DNA of 53,647 nt, from IMG/VR virus record IMGVR_UViG_3300042905_002653, positions 1 through 53,647 of that record. One strand, written 5' to 3'. Shown here one piece after another: positions 1 through 7,091 of this stretch (position 1 is its first letter; the number at the start of each line of letters is the position of its first letter). This stretch comes from a virus. A model generated the notes under the pieces. That model worked only from the letters and a program-made list of their open reading frames with translations, did no database searches and had not been told where the DNA came from. The position numbers were made by a program, and so were the translations under genes.

Positions 1-220
1 CGGTGGTCGCCGTATCATTCCAGAGGCAGGACGACTGAGCCTCCCAGCACACCTGACAGACGGTGCCGCTGCCGTTGCCGTTGCCGCGCTGGACGCGGCC
101 TTCATTCATGACCAGCGGATCCCGCCCCAGGTTGCCGCCGCGCAATCGCTTCTCAAGCTGCGATCGTGCAACCCAGCCCGCGAGGAATCCGCCAGCGATA
201 CAGGACAGAATGTAGATCAT
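1..220 (-). CDS. small membrane protein, partial at window edge
   Basis: This frame starts at ATG 220 and is still open at base 1, so the C-terminus is missing (73 residues seen). The N-terminus (MIYILSCIAGGFLAGWVARS) is a hydrophobic membrane segment followed by a basic stretch. Further on there is a short Gly-Asn-Gly-Asn-Gly-Ser-Gly run and a CQVC pair that could bind metal. Its ATG overlaps the TGA of the upstream gene (ATGA at 217-220), which supports the start. Function unknown. Confidence 0.55.
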   Translation of the reverse strand, partial: MIYILSCIAGGFLAGWVARSQLEKRLRGGNLGRDPLVMNEGRVQRGNGNGSGTVCQVCWEAQSSCLWNDTATT

Positions 221-480
221 GGCTGCGGGTACAGTTCGTTGGCGATGGCCAGGAATTCGTGGCGGATCTGCTCTGATCTGTCGTAAGCGTCTGGGCCCAT
301 GCCAGCGTCTCGCATGTATGCAGGTTCTTCCGGCACTACCTGATCCACAGCAGCGCGAAGAGCGGCAGCTAGGCCGGCTTGGCGCGGATCCACAAGGTAT
401 GGATCGCACTCGGCCATTTCAAACGCTTTCCAGACGGCCTGAGCAGTAGGCGACAGTGGCGGCGCAGTGGGGTCAGGCAT
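217..480 (-). CDS. hypothetical protein, family A (PPLSPxAQAV)
   Basis: An 87-residue acidic protein of unknown function. It shares the N-terminal PPLSPTAQAV motif, a central LAAALRA motif and the C-terminal LAIANEL motif with the gene at 1795-2058 and with the C-terminal third of the gene at 47782-48696. The window therefore holds three divergent members of one small family. It is coupled to the next gene by ATGA. Confidence 0.6.
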   Translation of the reverse strand: MPDPTAPPLSPTAQAVWKAFEMAECDPYLVDPRQAGLAAALRAAVDQVVPEEPAYMRDAGMGPDAYDRSEQIRHEFLAIANELYPQP

Positions 481-537
481 AGTTGGGTGGTGGGGCAGTG
501 GGGTGAGTGCCGGGCAGGCCCCGGCTGGCCGTGGTGA

Positions 538-840
538 TCAGGCTGTCCTCCGCAGTCGATTAGGCGATGGCGTGCCGTAGCCGTAGCCGTAGCCGTTGCC
601 GTAGCCGTTGCCGTAGCCGTAGCCGTAGCCGTTGCCGTAGCCGTCGCCGTAGCCGTAGCCGTCGCCGTCGCCGTAGCCGTAGCCGTTGCCGTAGCCGTAG
701 CCGTAGCCGTTGCCGTCGCCGTAGCCGTAGCCGTCGCCGTCGCCGTAGCCGTTGCCGTTGCCGTAGCCGTAGCCGTAGCCGTTGCCGTCGCCGTTGCCGT
801 TGCCGACTGGCATCAGTGCGGTAGCCATCACAGCCCCCAT
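538..840 (-). CDS. Gly-Tyr/Asn/Asp dipeptide-repeat protein
   Basis: A 100-residue frame with the N-terminus MGAVMATALMPV, then about 75 residues of alternating Gly and Tyr, Asn or Asp, ending in a basic tail. Every repeat codon pair is GGC plus TAC, AAC or GAC; CAC (His) is not used. The start overlaps the end of the upstream gene by 13 bases. No function is assigned. It could be a structural or adhesive low-complexity protein, or a neutral microsatellite expansion. The leftmost gene carries a short run of the same kind. Confidence 0.4.
   Translation of the reverse strand: MGAVMATALMPVGNGNGDGNGYGYGYGNGNGYGDGDGYGYGDGNGYGYGYGNGYGYGDGDGYGYGDGYGNGYGYGYGNGYGNGYGYGYGTPSPNRLRRTA
567..815. repeat. 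hexanucleotide microsatellite GCCGTN
   Basis: About 40 tandem six-base units of GCCGTA, GCCGTT or GCCGTC on the plus strand. The period is exactly six and nearly all variation is at the sixth base. It is open in several frames, which explains the Arg/Ser-rich spurious frames overlapping it. Confidence 0.9.
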
Positions 841-1136
841 TGGTCATGCACGGGGACGCTGAAGATTTCAGCACCTTCCGGCAGTTCAATCGCAGCGTGC
901 TTGCGAATGTCAGCTTGGCTGGGATCGTCAATCACGGCAGCAAAGCCGCATGATTCCCAGCGAAACACCCATACACAACGATCAAGGCGGATGCGCCCGT
1001 TTTCGCGGGTGACATCTCCGGCATAGATAAATCCGCGGTCAATGACCACAACTGCGCGGTTGCCAGTAGGCCTAGTCTCAGGTACGGAATCGGCGCGAAC
1101 GTAATTGACGCCATTGATTGAAATTGTTTCAGACAT
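828..1136 (-). CDS. phage protein of DUF6948-like appearance
   Basis: 102 residues beginning MSETISINGVNYVRADSV. The middle contains VVVIDRGFIYAGDV and VWVFRWES, and it ends SVPVHDQWGL. From memory this resembles the phage family DUF6948, whose role is unknown; the domain name is tentative. Upstream lies a 62-base gap with a hairpin (CCGAGA/TCTCGG at 1160-1183). Confidence 0.65.
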   Translation of the reverse strand: MSETISINGVNYVRADSVPETRPTGNRAVVVIDRGFIYAGDVTRENGRIRLDRCVWVFRWESCGFAAVIDDPSQADIRKHAAIELPEGAEIFSVPVHDQWGL

Positions 1137-1198
1137 AAGACTGATGCAGAAGTAAAGTGGTACCGAGATTGGGTGCGGCTCTCGGCGGGCCGCGGTGA

Positions 1199-1387
1199 TC
1201 AGGCCGCCAGCAGGCGGCGGACGGTGGTGCGGCTGCAGCCCAGCCGATCAGCGATCCGCTGCTGCGTCCATCCATCGCGGCGCCAGCGGCGGGCGCGTTG
1301 CTGGCGGCTCTCGGTGGCCCAGAGCAGGACCAGCAGGGGGAGCAGCAGGATCGCCAGCAGGGTGGCAGCAATACAGGTGATGGACAT
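1199..1387 (-). CDS. membrane-anchored helix-turn-helix protein
   Basis: With the start at ATG 1387 the product has 62 residues. The first 25 are one hydrophobic transmembrane segment (MSITCIAATLLAILLLPLLV), followed by a basic linker and a C-terminal helix-turn-helix of the Hin/Sigma-70 region 4 type (GWTQQRIADRLGCSRTTVRR). The longer frame reaching 1486 adds an Arg/Pro-rich extension that I judge untranslated. A membrane-tethered DNA-binding mini-protein is unusual. Function unknown. Confidence 0.5.
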   Translation of the reverse strand: MSITCIAATLLAILLLPLLVLLWATESRQQRARRWRRDGWTQQRIADRLGCSRTTVRRLLAA

Positions 1388-1457
1388 TTCAGATACCGGC
1401 GAGTGCCGGGCGAGGATTGGCATCGGCGCCGCGCTCGGGCTGCCGATGCCCGCAATC

Positions 1458-1628
1458 CTAGCGCAGCAATTCCGAATCTGCAACACCTTCGCCCCTGACC
1501 ACCGTCACCAGCTCAGCCACCACGTTCACCGCCGTTCGCTGGCACGTCTCACACGGCTGTCCACAGCGCCTGTCTGGTGGGAATGGACACGCTGCTAACG
1601 CCAGGCGTTGCACTGGGCTGGTAGTCAT
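1458..1628 (-). CDS. small Cys-rich hypothetical protein
   Basis: 56 residues starting at ATG 1628, which overlaps the TGA of the upstream gene (ATGA at 1625-1628). It contains CPFPPDRRCGQPCETC, four cysteines that could bind one metal ion, then a hydrophobic helix. Unknown function. Confidence 0.5.
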   Translation of the reverse strand: MTTSPVQRLALAACPFPPDRRCGQPCETCQRTAVNVVAELVTVVRGEGVADSELLR

Positions 1629-1798
1629 CGGGTCAGATAGCGAACAAAAGGAGTAGACCCGGCCCATGCCCCACGGGTGGTAATTGGAAACAGTCCGCAG
1701 GATCCCCATTTCAAGGCGGCACCTATGGAACCGGTATTGCACCAGACCCAACGGCCGATGTAGCCGCCGTTGCTGGTGATCGAGATGAAGTGATTCAT
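1625..1798 (-). CDS. small hypothetical protein (57 aa)
   Basis: Begins MNHFISITSNGGYIGRWVWC and is rich in Gly and Trp. It is joined by ATGA overlaps to both neighbours (1625-1628 and 1795-1798), the main evidence that it is translated. No recognised domain. Confidence 0.45.
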   Translation of the reverse strand: MNHFISITSNGGYIGRWVWCNTGSIGAALKWGSCGLFPITTRGAWAGSTPFVRYLTR

Positions 1799-2058
1799 GG
1801 TTGTGAGTCCAGTTCGGCGGCGATGGCGAGGATTTCGTGTGTGGCGTAAACCATGCCGTTTAAGAAAATGTGCGCATGGAAAGGTGATTGGCCATAGTCT
1901 TCTGGGGTTGGCTTTATCTGATTCGCAACAGCACGCAGAGCGGCGGCAAGTGGCGCATTGCGACCAGCGGTGCGAGTCTGAGTGCGCTGTGCTGCAACCC
2001 ATGCCTCCAATACAGCCTGAGCAGCAGGCGACAGCGGCGGGCGGTTGGGGGTGGTCAT
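1795..2058 (-). CDS. hypothetical protein, family A
   Basis: 87 residues, MTTPNRPPLSPAAQAVLEAW at the N-terminus and EILAIAAELDSQP at the C-terminus. It is homologous to 217-480 and to the C-terminal third of 47782-48696. It overlaps the stop of the family B gene by ATGA (2055-2058). In the right-hand locus the equivalent two genes are fused into one frame. Unknown function. Confidence 0.6.
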   Translation of the reverse strand: MTTPNRPPLSPAAQAVLEAWVAAQRTQTRTAGRNAPLAAALRAVANQIKPTPEDYGQSPFHAHIFLNGMVYATHEILAIAAELDSQP

Positions 2059-2720
2059 GTCTGCACCTCCCCCGCAGGCAGCGGCAGGGCGCGGGCGGGG
2101 AGGCTGACGGTTTGATGCGACAGCCGCTCCGAGGGCTTGCGCAGAATCCAGCCGGCATCAGCGGCGCCATCCTGCGGCGCCCCAAACCAGCAACGTCCGG
2201 CTTCATCACACCACCCATCCCGCTCCCAGGGCCGCTCACTCACCGGCACGGGCGCGGGGCGGCGCTGCTCCAGCAGGTCGGCGGCGCGGGTGAGCATTCC
2301 TGCGTCCGGGTGGTCGCTGCTAGGGCCAAACTCCCCACTGGCATAGGTGCGCAACCACGCCACCGACTCCGTCACCTCCCCCTCGGCGGGCGGGGTGGGC
2401 TGGCGGCCCCAGCGGGCGAGGGCCTGGCGCTGTGCCCAGACAATGATTTCATCGAGGCCCAACTCGTCCCAGCCGTTGGCCGCGTCGGCTTGGGCGTTCC
2501 ACGCTGCCGCCAGCTGATCCAGCCCCAGTAGTTCCGCATCGCCAGGCTCCCCAGCGACGGCGGCCGGTTCCCTGCCCTCGGGCACAGCCGGTCCATCCGC
2601 CGACAATGCAGCGCAGGCGGCATAGAACGAATCGCTCCACGCAGGCACAGGTCCGTTCGGGTCGGATGCAGGCAGTCGGGCAATCAGCCGCTCCATCGCG
2701 GCGCGGATCGGGTCAGTCAT
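2055..2720 (-). CDS. hypothetical protein, family B, left copy
   Basis: 221 residues starting MTDPIRAAMERLIARLPASD. The first ~118 residues are encoded inside the long direct repeat and match the N-terminus of 47782-48696. The C-terminal half diverges from that gene, although both keep an ERPWER-type motif. The repeat edge therefore lies inside this gene. Unknown function; small helical phage accessory protein. Confidence 0.6.
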   Translation of the reverse strand: MTDPIRAAMERLIARLPASDPNGPVPAWSDSFYAACAALSADGPAVPEGREPAAVAGEPGDAELLGLDQLAAAWNAQADAANGWDELGLDEIIVWAQRQALARWGRQPTPPAEGEVTESVAWLRTYASGEFGPSSDHPDAGMLTRAADLLEQRRPAPVPVSERPWERDGWCDEAGRCWFGAPQDGAADAGWILRKPSERLSHQTVSLPARALPLPAGEVQT

Positions 2721-2893
2721 GATTCATCTCCAGGAATAAAGAACTCACAAAAAAACGTGATAATCAACGGCGGCTCCAGGAACACCTCACCACCAGCAGC
2801 AGTGCGCCGCTGGCAGGTCTGGCACTCCTCCAGCCAATCCTCAGGGCCATCGCCGAACCCTCGGCAGCGCTCGATGTTGGCAGGGAGGGTCAT
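2717..2893 (-). CDS. small Cys-motif protein (58 aa), left copy
   Basis: Starts at ATG 2893 ([20 protein letters not shown]) and contains ECQTCQRR, a CxxC pair. Both ends are ATGA overlaps (2717-2720 and 2890-2893), a strong sign of translation. Identical to 48693-48869. Possible metal-binding knuckle; function unknown. Confidence 0.6.
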   Translation of the reverse strand: MTLPANIERCRGFGDGPEDWLEECQTCQRRTAAGGEVFLEPPLIITFFCEFFIPGDES

Positions 2894-3348
2894 GTTTCTG
2901 ACTCCGGTGAAGTGGTGGGGGTAACGAGATTGCGCACAGCCCAGTCACGAACAGATCGCCAGCGGCGGCGGCGTGACTGCTCATCGTTGCGCTCGTCGTG
3001 GTACTCGTTTTCGGAAACAACGGCATGAGCAAGGGTTTCGCTGATGTCAAACGGTTCAGCCAGATCGCGCCAATCCACGTCTGGATCAGTCGGATCAAAC
3101 CGCAGCGGCACAGCATCGGCACCTCGTTGAATCCTTACGGCACCCAGGGCGCAGACGCAGCCGGTTTCGGGATCCTCCAACGATCCGGCTGCCAGCTCTG
3201 GCACCGGCAGAGCATCCAAGCCGGCGATCAGATCACGCAGCAGTCGTTGACCACGGCGGCCACGGATGGCGCTTCGCATCGCTCCAGCGGCCTGGCCCTC
3301 CATCCACGGCTCATAGTCGTAGTCGTCGGAATCGTAGTAGCGGCTCAC
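2890..3348 (-). CDS. phage hypothetical protein (152 aa), left copy
   Basis: Acidic Tyr/Asp-rich N-terminus ([20 protein letters not shown]), then [20 protein letters not shown] and [13 protein letters not shown]. Phage proteins with an 'LLRDLxxALDALP ... CALGAL' core are common and uncharacterised. The C-terminus is very basic. ATGA-coupled on both sides. Identical to 48866-49324. Confidence 0.65.
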   Translation of the reverse strand: MSRYYDSDDYDYEPWMEGQAAGAMRSAIRGRRGQRLLRDLIAGLDALPVPELAAGSLEDPETGCVCALGAVRIQRGADAVPLRFDPTDPDVDWRDLAEPFDISETLAHAVVSENEYHDERNDEQSRRRRWRSVRDWAVRNLVTPTTSPESET

Positions 3349-3980
3349 AGCCCCACCTCCACACCAGCCGCATCAATCACGCTTTGCAGGTATTTCGTAG
3401 CCTCCTTGTTGGTGTCATAGAAATGCCCAGCCGCCTCCACTCCCAGCAGATACAAACCAGCCATGTGAACGCCAACTGCTGTTTCAAGCACGCAGCCAAC
3501 TTCACCGGCCAGATGAACAGCCCAGCCGCTTATGCAGTGGGTCGTTTCGCAGGTGTGCCAGTCGTTCATGTACAGTGCACCCGGCTGCAGCGCAGCTCGG
3601 GCTACGGCGAGCAATCGAGCGGGAGCGTCTGCGGCAATTTTGAGTCCAATGACGCCGCTGAGGTTGGCGCCGCTGAGGTCGGCGCGCGTGAGGTTGGCGC
3701 CCGTGAGGTAGGCGCGCGTGAGGTTGGCGCCGCTGAGGTCGGCGCCCGTGAGGTCGGCGCCCGTGAGGTTGGCGCGCGTGAGGTAGGCGCTAGGTCTTTG
3801 CAGTCGCTTACCCGTGCTCGAATCACTCAGCCACTGCGCGTGCAGTGCCAGGTCATCGGCTGTGATTGTGTCGGTGCTCATGGTGCGAAAGGGTGGGTTG
3901 ATGAACAGTTGGCCTTCATGCAGGAATCCGCCGGTGCCCAGGCTGGGCGGATACCAGGTGCCGGCGGTGGTGATGGTCAT
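3345..3980 (-). CDS. pentapeptide-repeat protein, left copy
   Basis: 211 residues if translation starts at ATG 3980, which overlaps the upstream stop (ATGA) and has a purine-rich AAGGGGG ahead of it. ATG 3881 ([20 protein letters not shown]) is an alternative and aligns better with the start of the paralogue at 52319-52900. About nine A(D/N)LxG/R pentapeptides form one or two turns of a right-handed beta helix. The C-terminal domain carries [20 protein letters not shown], shared with 52319-52900. Some pentapeptide proteins mimic DNA; that role is not shown here. Confidence 0.75.
   Translation of the reverse strand: MTITTAGTWYPPSLGTGGFLHEGQLFINPPFRTMSTDTITADDLALHAQWLSDSSTGKRLQRPSAYLTRANLTGADLTGADLSGANLTRAYLTGANLTRADLSGANLSGVIGLKIAADAPARLLAVARAALQPGALYMNDWHTCETTHCISGWAVHLAGEVGCVLETAVGVHMAGLYLLGVEAAGHFYDTNKEATKYLQSVIDAAGVEVGL
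3660..3793. repeat. 15-base repeats encoding pentapeptides
   Basis: About nine imperfect 15-base units with the core GAGGTNGGCGC on the plus strand; each encodes one pentapeptide on the minus strand. The same array is repeated at 49636-49769. Confidence 0.85.
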
Positions 3981-4159
3981 GCCGCCACCCCCTTGAAGCG
4001 GCTCAGGATGTGCTCTCGGTAGTTGAAGAACTGCGCCTCTGCTGGTGGTGCACCAGATGGCAGCCAATCGGCATGGAGATGAGACCATTCCCGCCAACAG
4101 CCCGATGCCCAACACCAGTGGCGGCCATTCATCTGGGCATGGTCAAGGTGGGGGGTCAT
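3977..4159 (-). CDS. small hypothetical protein (60 aa), left copy
   Basis: Begins [20 protein letters not shown]; rich in Trp and His. Joined to the methylase (4156-4159) and the pentapeptide gene (3977-3980) by ATGA overlaps. Identical to 49953-50135. No recognised domain. Confidence 0.55.
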   Translation of the reverse strand: MTPHLDHAQMNGRHWCWASGCWREWSHLHADWLPSGAPPAEAQFFNYREHILSRFKGVAA

Positions 4160-5583
4160 GCCGCCACCTCATGCCGCCTGCGCTGCTTCGGCCGGCGGTG
4201 CTGCTCCGGCAGCACCTGGCCCTTGATTCGCGCATACCTCGCGTTCACCGCCGCCCAGACTTCCTCGTCCTTGAACTCGAAGTGCACCGTGCCCTTCTTG
4301 TATGCACGGAACCGGAAGAAGCCCCACTCATACCACTTACCAGGCCAGAACACACCATCAGCAGGCTTGACGGGTTGGCCCACCTCGTCGTACTTCCGGC
4401 CGGTGATGAAACACAGCGCCTTGATCAGGTCCTGGATCTCATCCGCCTGGCTGCCGTAGGTCAGCACCCGTACGTACTCGCCGCACCATGCTGGTTCAGC
4501 CATGTAGGACCGGATGAAGCGCCGGTTGAGCATGTAACCCGAGTTGGTCACCCAGCCCTCCACACCGAACCGGTTCCCCTTGGTGTGCTTCGTCAGGCTG
4601 TCGATCGCCTGCTCTACCGCACGATCCACCCTGGCCTCTTGCGTGCCGGCGACGATCTGCAGCATCCGGTAGATGTTCCGCTCGGTGAACGGGATCCGGC
4701 TCTGTTTCTCCACGAACTGGTTGATGTCCTTGGCCAGCTGCGACGTGGCCAGCTGCGTCGGCAGGAACTCAGCGAAGACGTGTTTCCATGCCGCCTTCTG
4801 CAGATCCTTCCTGAACCGGTTGCGCGTTACCGGTGCACCTTCGACGGTGGCCTGTAAGCCCAGCTCCTGGCCGAAGAACCCATCCAGCACGCTGCGCAGC
4901 CTGGTGCCGGCCTCCACCTGCTCATCGAAAATCCGGCACGCCTCCACATACCGCTGCACGATGTCACTGCTGCGGCGGTACTGGATCAACCCCTCGCCTT
5001 GGGCCTCGATGTCGTCGGGGCCTAGGTAGAAGCCGTCGAACTCATCAGCGCCGCTTACACGTTGGCCAGGCTTGGTGAGCCGCACCAGCCCGACGCTCAC
5101 CTTGGTGGGACGCTCGGCGGTGGTGAAGCACTCGCCCAGATCGTCCAGGCTGCCGTATGCCTCGATCAGCTTGGCCAGCTGTAGCTGCAGCCCACGGAAC
5201 ACGCCTGAGACGGTGTTCCAGTTGCACAGCGCCACGATCTCGCACCCAGGCGGGGCGATCTCCCAAGCGTGCAAAATGTGGGCCTCGTCCGCCGAGAACG
5301 GCGGGTTCATCACGATCAGCTCGATGTGGCTGACCTGATGGGCCTCCACCAGCAGGAAGTCATGCCCCAGGTAGTAACCGCCCCGCAGGCTGGTCAGCAT
5401 GTCCCGCAGCTGCGGTTCCTTCTCGCACCACAGCACCTCCGCCGCGCCACGCTCCAGGCACTCCCGCACCAGGTTCCCTGAGCCGGCGCTGGGCTCCAGC
5501 ACCGTCTTGCCCCGCAGGTCGAGCGGGTCGAGCATCTCGGCCGCTACCTCGGGTGGGGTGGGGTAGAAGTCGGGGTTAAACAT
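4156..5583 (-). CDS. N6-adenine methyltransferase-like protein, left copy
   Basis: 475 residues starting MFNPDFYPTPPEVAAEMLDP at ATG 5583. The N-terminal third is a class I methyltransferase fold: motif I VLEPSAGSGN at residues 28-37 for SAM, and motif IV NPPF at 93-96, typical of N6-adenine methylases. The remaining two thirds resemble the phage domain DUF4942 (tentative). It may modify phage DNA against host restriction. The frame is open to 5712, but that extension lies in the ASCH gene and outside the repeat, and the right copy starts at the same place. It differs from 50132-51565 only in its first residues (MF versus MSFL). Confidence 0.8.
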   Translation of the reverse strand: MFNPDFYPTPPEVAAEMLDPLDLRGKTVLEPSAGSGNLVRECLERGAAEVLWCEKEPQLRDMLTSLRGGYYLGHDFLLVEAHQVSHIELIVMNPPFSADEAHILHAWEIAPPGCEIVALCNWNTVSGVFRGLQLQLAKLIEAYGSLDDLGECFTTAERPTKVSVGLVRLTKPGQRVSGADEFDGFYLGPDDIEAQGEGLIQYRRSSDIVQRYVEACRIFDEQVEAGTRLRSVLDGFFGQELGLQATVEGAPVTRNRFRKDLQKAAWKHVFAEFLPTQLATSQLAKDINQFVEKQSRIPFTERNIYRMLQIVAGTQEARVDRAVEQAIDSLTKHTKGNRFGVEGWVTNSGYMLNRRFIRSYMAEPAWCGEYVRVLTYGSQADEIQDLIKALCFITGRKYDEVGQPVKPADGVFWPGKWYEWGFFRFRAYKKGTVHFEFKDEEVWAAVNARYARIKGQVLPEQHRRPKQRRRHEVAA

Positions 5584-6154
5584 CACTGCCCCCCAACATC
5601 TGAAACGTGATCGCCCACACCCACGGGTTGGCGTCCCATGATCCGGGGCCGTTGATCTGCTCCCAAAGCCGGCGGTAAAGCACGCCGCCCCAGTTATCGG
5701 ACGTTTGTTCAAATGCGTTTGGCGTTACACCTTCCGCCCGTGCATCCCCTTCGCTGATCTCCTGCAGCCGCTGCACGCGAACGTCGGTGATCTCCAGCAG
5801 AATCCGCGATGCGGCTCGGGGCATGAAGATCGACGGGCGCCAGCGTGTGACGACAACATCCCATTCAGCCGAGTGGGGACGCTCAACGAAAACAGATTGC
5901 GCCTCCCCGTGATCAGCGCGATAGACCACCGGCGGGCCTGCTTTGGCTTCGTTCATGGCGAACGTCTCCCGTACCCACAGCCGGTCGCCGGGGCTGCCAT
6001 GCCGGCAGCCATTTTGGCGTGGGAATCGCTGAAGGATCCCGTCGAGATTTGGCATTTCGTCAAACTCCTTTGCAACCCTCCGCGTCTGGGTCTTGCTGCC
6101 GTCGAGGATGGCCCGCACCATCGGGCCGCTGAACAGGATCGGTCGTTCTTTCAT
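5576..6154 (-). CDS. ASCH-domain protein
   Basis: 192 residues. MKERPILFSGPMVRAILDGS and KTQTRRV are the start of the ASCH fold seen in phage proteins. The middle has GDRLWVRETF and a later ITDVRVQRLQEI strand-helix. ASCH domains are thought to bind RNA or modified nucleotides; the substrate here is unknown. It overlaps the methylase start by 8 bases. The long repeat ends within its last codons. Confidence 0.75.
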   Translation of the reverse strand: MKERPILFSGPMVRAILDGSKTQTRRVAKEFDEMPNLDGILQRFPRQNGCRHGSPGDRLWVRETFAMNEAKAGPPVVYRADHGEAQSVFVERPHSAEWDVVVTRWRPSIFMPRAASRILLEITDVRVQRLQEISEGDARAEGVTPNAFEQTSDNWGGVLYRRLWEQINGPGSWDANPWVWAITFQMLGGSDV

Positions 6155-6312
6155 GGCTGGGCCTCCCCCTCGGCAGGCGGCTCGGGGTGGGCGAGGGCGG
6201 TCAGTCTGTTCAGCTCGGAGACGATCTCTTCAATTCGCATCATTACGCCATCGCGCAGGATGGCGGCACCGTCTGCGCAAACGCCCTCGGTGTAGCGGGT
6301 CAGGTCAGTCAT
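6151..6312 (-). CDS. small hypothetical protein (53 aa)
   Basis: ATG 6312 to TGA 6151; begins MTDLTRYTEGVCADGAAILR and is mostly helical and acidic. It has ATGA overlaps with both neighbours (6151-6154 and 6309-6312). Function unknown. Confidence 0.5.
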   Translation of the reverse strand: MTDLTRYTEGVCADGAAILRDGVMMRIEEIVSELNRLTALAHPEPPAEGEAQP

Positions 6313-6539
6313 TCGATGGTCTCCGCAGTGCAGCCAGGCCAGCGGTTCTGGCAGTAGCGAATGGCCCTGCCCCGGCTGGGCGCCGGGATGGTGATCGTCA
6401 TGGGTCGCATCGAGGGGATCTTCACCTGCAGGCGATAAGGGCGGGTCGTCTCAGTCGGCAGTGGCCGGCTAAGGCCGGGGCCCAGGGCGGGCTGGTGCTC
6501 GTCGGAGTCGTACAGCGGTCGTGGTTGCCAGGCCATCAT
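6309..6539 (-). CDS. hypothetical protein (76 aa)
   Basis: Begins MMAWQPRPLYDSDEHQPALG and ends with RYCQNRWPGC, a compact Cys/Trp motif. A second ATG at 6536 is possible. Coupled on both sides. No assignment. Confidence 0.5.
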   Translation of the reverse strand: MMAWQPRPLYDSDEHQPALGPGLSRPLPTETTRPYRLQVKIPSMRPMTITIPAPSRGRAIRYCQNRWPGCTAETIE

Positions 6540-6706
6540 TCGTGCTCCATATCAAGGACTCGCTCAAGGGCGCGGACATAGCCATCCCAGTAGCGCTCGG
6601 AGTGGTGCTCCCTGCGCTGCGCTTCCCGCAGGCGATTCACCCCGTCGAGGTGAAGTCGAAGGACGGCGGCTCGGGGGACATCGAGCGGGGTTTCTTGCTC
6701 GGGCAT
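6536..6706 (-). CDS. small helical protein (56 aa)
   Basis: Begins MPEQETPLDVPRAAVLRLHL; charged and probably all-helical. Its stop overlaps the next start (ATG at 6539, TGA at 6538). It overlaps the end of the upstream frame by 70 bases, so one of the two may be shorter than drawn. Confidence 0.45.
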   Translation of the reverse strand: MPEQETPLDVPRAAVLRLHLDGVNRLREAQRREHHSERYWDGYVRALERVLDMEHE

Positions 6707-6876
6707 GGTTCGATGTTGCGGGGGTCGTGGATGTTGGTGGTCTGCTGGCCGGTGCCGCGCAGCAGCAGGGCCATGAGGCTGCGGCTGCGGACGGTCACTA
6801 CCTGGGCCTTGCGCCAGCCGCCCTGGTAGCGGACCCGGACGGGCTGGCCGGGTTCGTAGTCGGCGGTCCAGGCCAT
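6637..6876 (-). CDS. small beta-rich hypothetical protein (79 aa)
   Basis: Starts MAWTADYEPGQPVRVRYQGG with further beta-strand pattern (WRKAQVVTVRSRSLMALLLR), resembling a small SH3-like barrel. The C-terminal 25 residues are low-complexity. It overlaps its neighbours on both sides by 70-79 bases, unlike the tight ATGA pattern elsewhere. Confidence 0.45.
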   Translation of the reverse strand: MAWTADYEPGQPVRVRYQGGWRKAQVVTVRSRSLMALLLRGTGQQTTNIHDPRNIEPCPSKKPRSMSPEPPSFDFTSTG

Positions 6877-7091
6877 CGGAACCAGTCCCGCTGGCCAGCG
6901 CCCTGGTCGTATCGGCTCAGGTCGCGGAAGCTCTTGTCGAAGAACTCCGGGTGTTCGGTGAGGAAGCCCGGCGTGGGCAGCACCGGCTCGCCGGGTTGGC
7001 TGGTCTTGTTGAACTGCGAGATCGACCAGAGGCCACCCAGAAGGCCCTTCTCCAGGATTTGCTGCAGCGACTGCGGACTGATCAGGTGCAT
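6798..7091 (-). CDS. hypothetical protein (about 97 aa)
   Basis: Begins MHLISPQSLQQILEKGLLGG and contains FLTEHPEFFDKSFRDLSRYD, a pattern seen in uncharacterised phage proteins. The last ~25 residues (after GQRDWFRWPG) look out of frame and lie over the start of the next gene, so a short frameshift or an early natural end is possible. The start overlaps the 170-residue gene by 10 bases. Confidence 0.5.
   Translation of the reverse strand: MHLISPQSLQQILEKGLLGGLWSISQFNKTSQPGEPVLPTPGFLTEHPEFFDKSFRDLSRYDQGAGQRDWFRWPGPPTTNPASPSGSATRAAGARPR

Larger units (their letters stand above)
2366..5577. repeat. 3.2-kb direct repeat, left copy
   Basis: Bases 2366-5577 match 48342-51553, an offset of 45,976 bases. 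By eye, and by identity of all predicted proteins inside, I see no difference over 3,212 bp. A further 14 bases (2351-2364) match beyond a single mismatch at 2365. The left edge is in the family B gene and the right edge is at about the third codon of the methylase gene. Sequences outside both edges are different. Confidence 0.95.

Noticed and set aside
560-931. Arg- or Arg/Ser-rich frames over the microsatellite
   Set aside because: By-products of the six-base repeat; no protein-like ends.
1625-2239. 204-codon frame
   Set aside because: It is a shadow over families A and B; only its last 57 codons (from 1798) have a coupled start.
3660-3793. CRISPR-like array
   Set aside because: 15-base units without spacers that encode pentapeptides in frame.
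5584-5712. N-terminal extension of the left methylase
   Set aside because: Lies in the ASCH gene, is outside the repeat, and the right copy begins at the equivalent place.
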